NCBI GenBank assembly: GCA_027596035.1
Contig: JADGJA010000397.1
Span: 1 to 19,883 of the forward strand
Origin: Thoreauomyces humboldtii
Lineage: Eukaryota; Chytridiomycota; Chytridiomycetes; Spizellomycetales; Powellomycetaceae
Direction of reading: 5' to 3'
Length of the DNA stretch: 19,883 nucleotides
How positions within the stretch are numbered: the stretch's first letter is position 1; each line of letters begins with the position of its first letter. The notes below the pieces were generated by a model that saw only the letters and a list, made by a program, of their open reading frames with translations, searched no databases and was not told the DNA's origin. The position numbers were made by a program, and so were the translations under genes. Of the stretch, positions 10,615 to 19,653 are shown piece by piece.

Positions 10615-11411
10615 AATCCCTTCCTAGTCCATATTTCAATGGTTCGATGGGCGTTTGAAGTTGCGACCAATCATCCGGACAATTGCTATGCAGAACCAGA
10701 GAGAACACTCGTGAAGAAGAAGATACCGAGCAGAGTATGGAAAGCTTAGGGAGCCGGGGCCACGCCGAGGGGCTCTGCCACTCCCAACGCGACCACTCCG
10801 TACACAAGTCCGTATCGACATCTGTACCCGCCAAGTGATCCCTTCGACCTAAGGTCTCCCTTTACCCGGGGGTGGCTTGACCGTCCGTTTGAGGATCCAG
10901 CCTCTCGGCTCCGACGCGAGAGGCTACAAGGGCTTGAACCAGGTACCTCTACGTCCTGTCCAGCGAGGCACCCTGAAAGTGACTACGAATGTGGACAATC
11001 ATGGGGTGGCATTGATAACACATCTCACATGATGTGACTGTTACGCCGGTTCAGTATTTGTAAGTCCCCTCTCCCGGAAGAGCCATCGGCGACGAAGTCT
11101 CCAGTACCTGCGCATCTTTGGATGGGTGAAGAAACATATACAGTACAGTACATTATAAAGTCAACAGCTCTTCAAGTTGCCGCTAGCGCCTTTCAGGACC
11201 TTTGAGTTGATCCCTGCTATGGTCGGAAAGGAGTTACTCGCAACTACTCATATCGCTCAAGTTCCTGATTGCTTAAGGTGGAAGTGGCGAAAAGGCAGGA
11301 CGCCGAGTCTGCTTTAACGAGCACGCGAGAAACGTAATCCCAAAGATGGTGAAAGGCTATAGCTTGATCTCAGTCTTGGGTAGCAATTTCCAATCTATTC
11401 GAAGAGCGCTT
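10615..11411. other. Gene-poor gap left of the HMG/methyltransferase/homeodomain island
   Basis: No supported gene lies here. The left part is 3' UTR of the PPP1R37-like gene. I see a 9-bp GC-rich stem-loop at 10899-10925, a 13-bp palindrome TCACATGATGTGA at 11025-11037, and an AT-rich TTATAAAG near 11153. No transposase, terminal repeats or target-site duplication could be recognised. Confidence 0.5.
10899..10925. repeat. GC-rich perfect stem-loop
   Basis: AGCCTCTCG at 10899-10907 pairs exactly with CGAGAGGCT at 10917-10925 around a nine-base loop. It lies about 285 bp past the stop codon of the PPP1R37-like gene, so a role in its 3' end is possible but unproven. Confidence 0.7.
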
Positions 11412-11856
11412 TCAAGACATGTTTGTTCTCTTGGTGCGTCTTGGCTTATGCTTTCGAGGCGCAAAGCGGTAGTTAGGGTGCGCGATCAGATGTAGAGCTT
11501 TCAGCTCTTGACTTCGCGCCTGGTAAACAGCTTTCACTGATGTTGATTCCGCGGCCCACATCCTGCCTATAATCTTCGAGACATCGTTGTTCACGATGTT
11601 TTTGAATCTTGCGAGGACCCGACGGTGCTGTTGTTGTCGGTAGATGATAAAGGCGTTCAAAGGCCTTGGGGTGCGCCATCGTTTATTTAGCGCTTCCGGT
11701 CGAAGAGATGGCTTCGTTCTCTGTTCCAACGATGTAAGTATTCTGAGCCTCGAAACGTGTTGAAGCCCTCATTACCTCCTGCATCTTGCCCGTAGAAAGA
11801 TGTGTGTGGGATTGGGCAGTAAGTTTCAACGGCGCGCTGAGTCCGCTGACGTACAT
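11412..11856 (-). CDS. MATA-type HMG-box transcription factor, probably two exons
   Basis: The long exon (11720 down to 11412) encodes PRPLNAFIIYRQQQHRRVLA followed by NNDVSKIIGRMWAAES, V-Y-Q-A-R-S-Q-E and HPNYRFAPRKHKPRR. This is a complete MATA_HMG-type box: the RPLNAF opening, Tyr-Arg of helix 1, the I-x-R-M-W of helix 2 and the HPNYR..PR end. Basic residues after the box could serve as a nuclear signal. The frame has no ATG inside this exon before the box. A 55-nt intron (11775-11721, donor GAG|GTAATG, acceptor ACAG) joins it in phase to an upstream exon whose ATGs lie at 11856 (129 aa product) and 11784 (105 aa). HMG boxes of this class act in fungal mating-type and pheromone-response control. 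The gene diverges from the methyltransferase gene. The box is secure; start and intron are inferred. Confidence 0.72.
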
Positions 11857-11957
11857 GTGCTGACGCCTCGCGCCGGGCCGAAGGTTCCGCACGCGTTTCC
11901 TGGGGGAGGGACGGGGGGTGCTCCCCCTTTTGCCTTGAAGTTCTTCTATCCGATGCA

Positions 11958-13822
11958 ATGCTGCCGCAGGCAGGGTCAGGGACCTCAGTCGGATCCTTAT
12001 TTACCGGGGTACTGTACAGATCCCGCTCAACGATGCTTGTGCGCTCCCAGGCGACTATGTCTCGCCTCATGAACCGCACTGGCCTCGGAGAGACTCGCTT
12101 AGCCGCCGTCCTTCCTTCAATGTTCGACCCCACCTGTCGCGAAACCAGTATTCATGACCATAACAGGTCCTGGATTATTGCCGACCCCAAAAGAACCCTC
12201 CTTACCCAAATAGAACGCATTCGTCTCGACGGTGTCTTTCGAGCGGCTGGCCAGCGTCTTGTGCGAGCTGGAATTGCACGTAACGCCAACATGAAATATT
12301 GGCCAATCTACAATGGAAAGGTGGTAAAACCAGCTCTTTACGATTGGCCACTACCAAATCTAACTATCTGCGTTACAGATGACACCATATGTAGACATTG
12401 CGTTCATCAAGGATCGCACCTTGCACCTTTTGAAGTTCAGAACCGAAATTCAGATTGACAACCAGAGAACCGCCCTGATTGCAGAGTTCTGCGCGAGCAA
12501 GCAGGTTGACGGCGGACTTACGACGAGCTATGACACCGTAAGGGTCCTTATGGTATCGTGCGGAGTCATGCAAGCGAACAAAGAAGATCCGCGCTTCCGG
12601 GCTCTTCCTCCTCATTTGCGAACGCATGTCATCGGACTTGACGATTTGACAAATCTGCTCGAAAATAGTGAATCGAAGGAGACGCCTCAGTGTACGCGAC
12701 TGGTTTCGCACGTGGACACCATTTTGGTCGACGCTGTCCAGCAGGCTCTGAGAACTACGCCTACACCGGCCACCACAGGCTGCCTTAATTCTCGCACACC
12801 GGAAGATGCTCCGACTTGTTCAAGTTCGGCCGCAGCATCGCCCACTACATTGCATCAGGTATATATATTTCGCGAGTTCGCTGTCTTTTCCTATTTAACG
12901 TTAGTATCAGATACCCACAGCACAAGCCTCGCGCACACACAAGAAACCACGCCTGTCACCGTTGATATCGTGGCTGGGTGGAAAGTCGGAGGAGATTCGC
13001 CACTTTCAAGAATACATTCCAAGCCTGCGAAAACACGAAAACTACGTGGAGCCTTTTGCCGGCGGGCTTGCAGTCATGAATCATGTTGGCCACACGAGAA
13101 ATGCTATTTCCGATACACATCTCGACCTCCTGAACTTTTATTCGGAAATCAAGCATGGTCACGGTGAAAGCATTTACACGAGGATGAGCGCATGCAAGTT
13201 CGATGAGGCGGAGTTCAAGAACATTCGTGACGAGCGGTACGACCAGCCAGAGCACCCCACGAACCGCGCTTTCAGGTTTTATTATCTGCGCGCTACGTCC
13301 TTCCGAGGCATGGTTCGCTACAAGACGGACAAAGCTGGCGGCATTACATCTGGCGGAGGGTTCGGAAATCGGAGGGTAAGTCCTTTGCTGATATCAAGCT
13401 CAGCGTACTTCGGCGTTAACTCTACAGTTTGGTAGCTTGGCGAACGACGCTTGCACTCTTTGCAGGACGTGCGTTATAAGGAGCTTCTCGAGCGGACTGA
13501 GATCATAGCCTCATCGTACGAAGCTGTACTAGCTAGGCACGATACCCCGCGGAGTTTCGTATTCTTAGACCCGCCATACGACTGCACATTCACCAACTAC
13601 GGATTCTCTACATTCGGTCGCGAAGATCACATGCGACTTGCTCATAGGTTCAAGACCACCAAGGCGCGTTGCCTCTTGATCCTCGGCAAAACAAGCTTCG
13701 TTAGCCAGCTTTACAAAGGCTACATAAGGAAAGAGTTTTCCAAGAACTACCGCTTCAACATCGCCGGTACACCAACAGCTCCAGAATTTGTCAATACCCA
13801 TCTTGTTATCACAAATTACTGA
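11958..13822 (+). CDS. D12/Dam-class adenine-N6 DNA methyltransferase with unrecognised N-terminal region, four exons
   Basis: Proposed exons are 11958-12320, 12379-12858, 12905-13375 and 13436-13822, all phase 0, giving about 566 aa (541 if ATG 12033 is used; an acceptor at 12910 or 13465 is also possible). From about residue 300 every hallmark of the D12 class is present in order: ISWLGGK (302-308), the SAM-binding NYVEPFAGG (327-335), D-x-H-x-D-L-L-N-F-Y, FYYLRATSFRGMVRY, then the catalytic FLDPPY (483-486 for DPPY) with TNYGF and ending HLVITNY. Enzymes of this class transfer a methyl group from SAM to N6 of adenine in DNA and are typical of bacteria, phages and some large DNA viruses. 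Residues 1-280 match no family I know; the first 40 are Arg/Ser-rich and almost free of acidic residues, so organelle import is possible. The active site looks intact. Confidence 0.8.
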
Positions 13823-13873
13823 GCGGAAATTATATGTGGGAATCACAAGAAAACATGAATTTGTGGAGCAAAT

Positions 13874-14674
13874 TCATATTAATCTTTGGCATATGTCGAC
13901 GGGAAGCGCAGGTCCGACTTCCGATGATGATGAAATCCGAACTTCTAGTATCGTCGACGAGCTACTTCCAAAAGTTAATGCTGAGCGCGAAATAGAGCAG
14001 AAATAGGGCGCACCATTGATAAACCAGTCATTGAGTTGCTTCATATTAAGGCCCGAATCGTTGCAAAGAGTTGCCTTCTGTGATTCGCTTGGAAATGGAT
14101 GCGACCGATTCTCGTAGAACCAAGTGTACAGAACCGCAAGCTGCTCCGTTTTGAAGTTTGGCCGCTTTGTCTTGACAGGGTCACGGGCGGAGCCTTGGGA
14201 AGTTTTACGGCCGCGTTTGACCTGCTCCGCAAATTCGGCCACGGAATCATCCAATATATTCCGATCGTCTCGCGATAGAGAGCCAGGGCTTGGCAGTGCA
14301 AGGGTTTCTGTCGCTTTTCGCTTGCGCGGGGAAAGGAGAGGAAGCAGGGCGTCAAGCTCTCTCTGGAACCCTTGCAAGTGGGCAGCAGTAGAAGCCTCGC
14401 TAGAAGCCGCCGTTCGAAATGCCCCCAGTAACTGACTGATCGAGAGTTTCGCTAAGGCCGCCAGAAAGGTGTCTTGAGGTTTCTCAGAGCGGCTCATTTT
14501 CAATAACTCGTCAGAGCGGCTGTGAACGAGCTCTGCTGCGCGGGAAAGTGCCTTCCCGCTTTCCGTTCTGTCCCCAGTTTTGAAGGTAGCGATGCGAATG
14601 TCCATTAGCTCATGAACGACCGAGTACATCTGATGTTCTCGGAGTTGAGCCATTTCACAAAAGTCGTCGGACAT
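13874..14674 (-). CDS. TALE-class (HD1-like) homeodomain protein
   Basis: ATG at 14674 is the first in frame; the 266-aa frame ends at 13874. Residues about 167-222 form a TALE homeodomain: TKRPNF arm, LYTWFYENRSHPFPSESQK with the three-residue loop extension (HPFP equals the family PYP), then LNMKQLNDWFIN with the invariant W, F and DNA-contacting N (220). Basic SPRKRK and KRGRK stretches upstream could be nuclear signals, and the N-terminal 120 aa are helical, as in fungal HD1 mating proteins where this part dimerises. Directly after WFIN the usual Arg-rich end of helix 3 is missing. A stop-free 69- or 72-nt intron from 14013 would change this to WFIN followed by EVR or VR. The gene converges on the methyltransferase gene, only 51 bp apart. 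No HD2 partner is visible. Confidence 0.75.
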   Translation of the reverse strand: MSDDFCEMAQLREHQMYSVVHELMDIRIATFKTGDRTESGKALSRAAELVHSRSDELLKMSRSEKPQDTFLAALAKLSISQLLGAFRTAASSEASTAAHLQGFQRELDALLPLLSPRKRKATETLALPSPGSLSRDDRNILDDSVAEFAEQVKRGRKTSQGSARDPVKTKRPNFKTEQLAVLYTWFYENRSHPFPSESQKATLCNDSGLNMKQLNDWFINGAPYFCSISRSALTFGSSSSTILEVRISSSSEVGPALPVDICQRLI

Positions 14675-14702
14675 CTGGATGCCGGCTTGTAGGCAAATTT
14701 CG

Positions 14703-14749
14703 AAGTGGGATTTTTGCGAAAATGGCCCCAAAGTGATTTTTGCGAAAAT
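14703..14749. repeat. Direct repeat in the homeodomain gene promoter
   Basis: GATTTTTGCGAAAAT occurs exactly at 14709-14723 and 14735-14749, each preceded by AAGTG with a short difference. The two copies are 26 nt apart and lie about 35-75 bp upstream of the homeodomain ATG. Each core is nearly palindromic, as expected for a transcription-factor site; the factor is unknown. Confidence 0.7.
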
Positions 14750-14852
14750 AGTTCGTCATATATATCACGAATGGTCAAGCACTTCCCAAATTACGACAAA
14801 CGGCCGCAACTTATCCATCTCCGCCTTAACCGTCCCCGCTTATCCCTTCCAA

Positions 14853-16728
14853 TCAAGGCCCAGTCCAATCCACCAAAGCGGTCGGGAGGACATCCGGGAC
14901 CTCCGTCCCGCGTAACCTCTCATCGATCAGGTACATACCTACCGGGAAAAAGTCACCAGTGGAAAGCCAAGGTCAGTCGAATGCCCATATCAGAAACGAT
15001 CAACGACCAACAACATCAGCAGCATTACCGATACAGAACTCTGCGCGATCCAGCATCCCGTCCTCATCGCGATCCGCCAGGTTCCTGCCACCGCCATAGA
15101 ATGCGAGCCCGTCAGCACAAGGTTGTCACGAAAAAGTCCTGTTCCCCGTGCTCACCATATAAGCCCAAGGGTCCGGTTGTCCAATCCACTCTTGACCCAC
15201 AGTTTCCTCGCATCCTCGCCCCCGACCAGACCCGAGTCCCCTCGCTCCACGAACAGGTCCATGTATCGGGACTGCGCGTCCTTCGGGATGAGGGACTGCC
15301 GTCGCTCTTGCGGTTGCCGCTGCGGTGGCGGTGGCGCCTGAGCCGGTCGTCTGGAGGGGGGAGGCGGGGGAGCTGCCGGTCTCGGTCGCGAGGGGACGGG
15401 AGGTGCCGGTAGGGACGATGCGGGGTTCGGGTTGACGACCGTGCGGGTGAGGTCCGCAGCGATGGGGAGACCGAGGGCTGCTCCTGCTCCTGCTCCAGGG
15501 GGGTTTGTGGGACGTGGTGGTGCTGGTCTCCGAGCGGGGAGGGAGGGTCCGCCCGATGCGGGCGTCTGAAGTGGTTGGGATTGAGATGGTGGTTGGTCGA
15601 TGGGTTTCGGGGTCGGAATGGATGGTACGGCTGTGAGGATCGGGGTCGAGTTGACGGGTGTCGTGTTTCGTGACCGCACCGCTGGGGGTGCTCCGGATGC
15701 GGGTTGATCGGGCGCGGTCGCGCGCGAAGGCAGCTTGGGAGGTGCGTAAGATTGGTTCGATACCAACAGGCCGGGTCGATTTGGGAGGGCAGGATTGGAT
15801 CCTCCGAGCTGTTGTTGCGGAAGGACGGGTGGCGCGTCATCCAGGGAGACGCTGTTGAAGCGGTTCCGAAGGGCGGCCACGGTCGATGCGTGGTCGGACG
15901 CGACGGAGGAACCCGAAGCAGAACGCGTCATGCCTTTGATCTGCTGCGCTTGCGGTTGTACGGGAGGAGTGCGTCTGGCCCAAGGTGGAGTAGTGCTTTC
16001 AGCCCTTCCAGCGTCCGATGTGGTGACACTGGAGTTGCTGGCGGTGCTGTTGCGAGCAGCCATCAAGCTCTCTCTCCCGGCCTTTGCGAGGGCGTTGCTC
16101 TTGTCCTGTATGGCCATGCGAGTCGCGTGGGCGTTCAGCTTCTTCTTTGCCCTGGCGATCGCATCGCTGGTCGTGACCGACTGGCCAGAATCCTCCTGAT
16201 CCGCTGCGCCGTCTGCGCCGTCTTCTTCGGGAGGTGGAGTGTTGAAGTCTGCGGGCTTCGGCGCGGGACGCAGTGCGGCTCGAAATCCCGCGTCCGAGCC
16301 GGACTCGGAATGAAGGGACCCTGCGGACAAGTCGCGTCGCATACCCGACGAAGGCTGAGTGGTCGCAGCACGGTGAGCGAGGGAGGAGATGGAACTGGCC
16401 GAGGTGGACGCGGATATGGTGTTCCGTGACTGCATTGGCGGCGGTCGACTCGGCGGCTGTGAGGTCGTTGGCAGGGCGTGAGCGTGAGGATCGAGCCCGA
16501 CCAAGAGAGAACGCAAGAATCAAGCGCTACCTTTGGCTTTTCTGCCTCTGCTGCGTCGACGAGCATGACATAGTTTCCGGGAAACAGACCTGTCTTCGAG
16601 CCGAGGGTTCCCACCAGCCATCCGGCGTCTGGAGCGGGACGCACGTCGGTGATGGAGTCTCCTGCCTTGAAGGAGAGTTCCTGAGGCGTGTCCCCGTCGC
16701 AGTCGAACAAGGCTCTCGCATGCGTCAT
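14853..16728 (-). CDS. SH3- and EH-domain endocytic adaptor, four exons
   Basis: Exons on the minus strand are 16728-16531, 16456-15156, 15084-15029 and 14938-14853, with phases matching throughout and about 546 aa. Residues 3-58 are an SH3 domain (ALFDCDGDTPQELSF, GWLVG, GLFPGNYV). A long Ser/Pro-rich disordered linker with many proline-rich stretches follows. Residues about 455-540 are an EH domain: SRYMDLF, GLVGGEDARKLWVKSGL, LGLIW, then the EF-hand loop DRDEDGMLDRAEF and CIGMYLIDERLRGTEVPDVLP. EH domains bind NPF motifs in endocytic accessory proteins and SH3 domains bind proline-rich partners, so this is probably a scaffold at cortical actin or clathrin sites. The SH3 is N-terminal and the EH C-terminal, an order I cannot match to a named yeast protein. 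It shares a short promoter with the GGA gene. Confidence 0.85.
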
Positions 16729-16973
16729 GATGTCTCCTCAAGATGGTTGGCTGAGCTGTGCCGAGAGACTCTGGACGGTGATGGAGCCTCCTCTGGATCA
16801 ACTTCCGTCGTCGTCGTCGTCGTCGGTGTGTGTCACCTCTTTGCTACGCCACACGGGGGAACACCTCTGCGGAATCGGCCGCACCCACAACTCTTGCTCA
16901 CGTCCTCCCATCCCCATCTTCCCACCCATTATCAGTCGCTCGCTCGACGAAACGAAGAGGCACAGCGGGCAAC
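16729..16973. promoter_or_regulatory. Divergent promoter between SH3-EH and GGA genes
   Basis: Only 245 bp separate the two start codons, so both promoters and both leaders must fit here. The region holds a short GTC/GAC trinucleotide run near 16807-16825 but no obvious TATA box. The pairing of two vesicle-traffic genes makes shared regulation plausible; that is inference from position only. Confidence 0.5.
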
Positions 16974-19653
16974 ATGACATCCTTCATATCGATGGGTTCC
17001 CTTGTGGGTGAGTTGTACCGCGTCTGCTCCTTCCCATCTTGTCATTGTCCCTCATGTCCCTCATGCCAACTACCTGCCCGCCCGCCCCAGACTCTGCCTG
17101 CGACCCAGACTACTCGGAACCTAACGTAGCCCTCATGCTGGAGATCTGCGACCTCATCGTCTCGACCGGAAAGAACCTGTGAGAAGCGAAGCATCCCCTT
17201 GCCTTTGCCCGTCGGAAACATATGCTCATGCCTGTCTCTCCCCCAGGCCGAGAGAGGCCGCATTTGCCATCACGCGAAACATCAACTCCCGCACCTCCAC
17301 CGGCGCTATGCACGCACTTCTGGTACTCTACGCTGAGGCTTCATGCAGAGCGTCATCGGACGGCAGGATTGCTCAACTCGCGCACTCCTTCTCTGTCATA
17401 GCTGCTCGACTACTGCGTCAAGAATTGCGGCTATCCGTTCCATCTCATCATCTCCACGAAAGAGTTCCTCAACGAGCTCGTACGGCGATTTCCGGAGAAG
17501 CCAACGGTGAGTGTGGGAAAGTAGGGTATGGAGGACACGTCAAGCGTCCCGCATGTCTGACGATCGGGAATTCTGTTCGCACTACAGAACATTTCGATGG
17601 TCCACCATCGTATCCTGGAACTCATCCAACAATGGAATGCAACCTTATGCGCTACGTCCCGGTACAAAGAAGACTTCAAGCACATCAATGACATGTTCCG
17701 GCTACTCTCTTACAAAGGTCGCTTTGCTGACCTTGTCCTTCACCGTTCGCTGTGCATCCTCGATCTCTGACTCGGCTATGTTCCTGTGCCGCAGGTTACC
17801 GGCTTCCACCACTATCCAAAGAAGCGATAGCACAACTTAATCCGGAACCCGCGTTCCAGACAGCCGAGGAGCTCGAGGAAGAGGACAAGGTTGCTCACGG
17901 TGCAAAACTGACGGAACTCCTCCGCATCGGAACTCCCGCCGCGCTCGAACGTGCCAACGACTTGATGAAGATCATGAGTGGTTACGACACGGACCGGATA
18001 CCAGATTACACCAAACATGTCCAGGTCGAACTCGATCGGATCGAACAGAGGGCCATCGCCCTCAACGATCTGCTCATCAGCAAGCGGGAAGGGGACCGCT
18101 TTACAGTGGATGAGCGGATGGAAGAACTTGTTGGCAGCACGAAGAGCGCTCAAACGCGGATTCGGAAGCTCGTCGAAGATGGTGACGAGGACGAGCGGAT
18201 GGGTGAGTTCTCACTTAGTCTCTTTGCGTCGTCAACCCGTACGTCTACTGACACGTCTGCCTTGAACAGAACGCCTGTTGGAGCTCAACGATCTGATCAA
18301 TACCGTGCTTATCAAGCACGATGACTACAAAGCGGGCAAACCAATAACCGGCGCGCTTGCGAAAGCATCTCCAGCCCCAACTTCCGCTACCTCTTCGCAT
18401 ACCACATCCCCAACCGCTTCATCAGTGCAACCCGTTGCAAGTCTTATCGATCTGGACGACTGGGGAGCACCCGGCCCGACCGGCCTCGCGCCACCCGGTA
18501 CATCGGGTACCTGGACCCCGACCGCTGTGACGCCATCAACCGGCGGTCCGGGGATGAGAAGCCTGATGGATGACCTCGGCGACCTGAACTTTGGGACGGC
18601 GGCGCCTACATCCTCGGGTGCCAACGGAGCGGCTTCACGACCACCACCACCACCACCCGCTTACTCGGATTTCGCAAACTTCGCGGGTGGCGATAACGCA
18701 CAGCCGGCTTCTGGAACGAATACACCTGGCTCTGGCCCTCGAATCGCACTTCATAGCACTGGCGGAAGTAACGCTGGGTTCGGAAGCATGCAGAGCGCTG
18801 GCGCTAATCTCGGAGGACTCCGTCCACAGCAGCAGGTTCAGGGAGGTGGGAATGTTTGGGGAGCACCTTCCATGGCGGGCGGCATATCGCCCGTCCAGGA
18901 ACAGTTCCCACAAAAACCCGCGGATCCTTTCGGTGGCATCGATCTCTTTGGTAAGCTTGCTGGGATACAAGGTATGGACGACAGTGATCTTCTTTTTCCT
19001 GGGGAGTCTTGGACACTTACTCCTTCGTTCAACTGCAGCTGCATCTTCCAATACGGCTACTCCTTTCCAGTCCCTACCCGGCACCCCACCCGCTACCCCC
19101 GCACAGCAGCCGCAGCAGCCATCCATTCAATCATCACCAAGGGAGCTCATGCTTTTCGACAAGAATGGTCTGCAGATAAAACTGCGAATAGCCTTCAACC
19201 CCGAGACGAAAGAGTTGATCGGCAAGGTTTCGTTCGTCAACGTTACGACCGTCAAGTTCGACGAGCTGAACTTTATGCTCGCCGTTACAAAGGTGAGAGC
19301 GGGGAGAGGCTAAAGAAAGAAAATACAAGAGGCAGTAAAAAGCATGAATCGGCACCCGCTCGGTTTTTCTAACCTCGGCGTCTGGCTTTTGAGTAGAACA
19401 TGAAACTGGCCATGGAGCCGGCGAGTGGAACGGTGTTGGAACCGCTCAACCAAGGAGGCGTCACACAGGGGTTACGCATCTCGAATCCGCTAGAGGTGAG
19501 TCATCCAAGGTCTATCGATGCATACTTTCGCCTGATTGTTGCATTGACATGGCTGGCATCCTTATCAAGGAGCCATTGCGATTGAAATTCAAGGTCAGAT
19601 ATTCCATCAACGGCGCTACCGTCAACGAAATGGGAGAGTATAATGAGGCGTAG
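16974..19653 (+). CDS. GGA-type Arf-binding clathrin adaptor, ten exons
   Basis: Exons are 16974-17007, 17091-17178, 17247-17322, 17402-17506, 17588-17717, 17795-18202, 18270-18950, 19039-19292, 19397-19495 and 19570-19653; phases match and the product is about 652 aa, close to other fungal GGA proteins. Residues about 10-146 are the VHS domain (VALMLEICDLIVST, LLDYCVKNCG, RYKEDF). Residues about 160-300 form the GAT domain, which binds Arf-GTP and ubiquitin (LTELLRIGTPAALERANDLMK, ERLLELNDLINTVL). A disordered hinge carries the clathrin box LIDLD (339-343). The end (543-652) is the gamma-adaptin ear with the GLRISNPLE and VRYSING strands. GGA proteins sort cargo at the trans-Golgi network into clathrin vesicles bound for endosomes. 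The gene is complete. Which of the yeast GGA1/GGA2 paralogues it matches cannot be decided, so no symbol is given. Confidence 0.93.

Noticed and set aside
11687..12133. 148-aa minus-strand frame upstream of the HMG box as its N-terminus
   Set aside because: It begins at GTG, lies mostly antisense to the methyltransferase first exon, and needs a longer intron; the 55-nt intron model is simpler.
11412..14674. The island as a transposon or Starship-like element
   Set aside because: No transposase, tyrosine recombinase, terminal inverted repeats or target-site duplication is visible at its edges.
11412..14674. A standard basidiomycete HD1/HD2 mating locus
   Set aside because: Only one homeodomain gene is present, with no divergent HD2 and no pheromone or receptor gene in the window.
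15112..15840. Long Arg/Pro-rich minus-strand frame, and a similar plus-strand frame at 14705-15412
   Set aside because: Both are out-of-frame shadows of the SH3-EH gene, whose own frame carries clear domains and splice sites.
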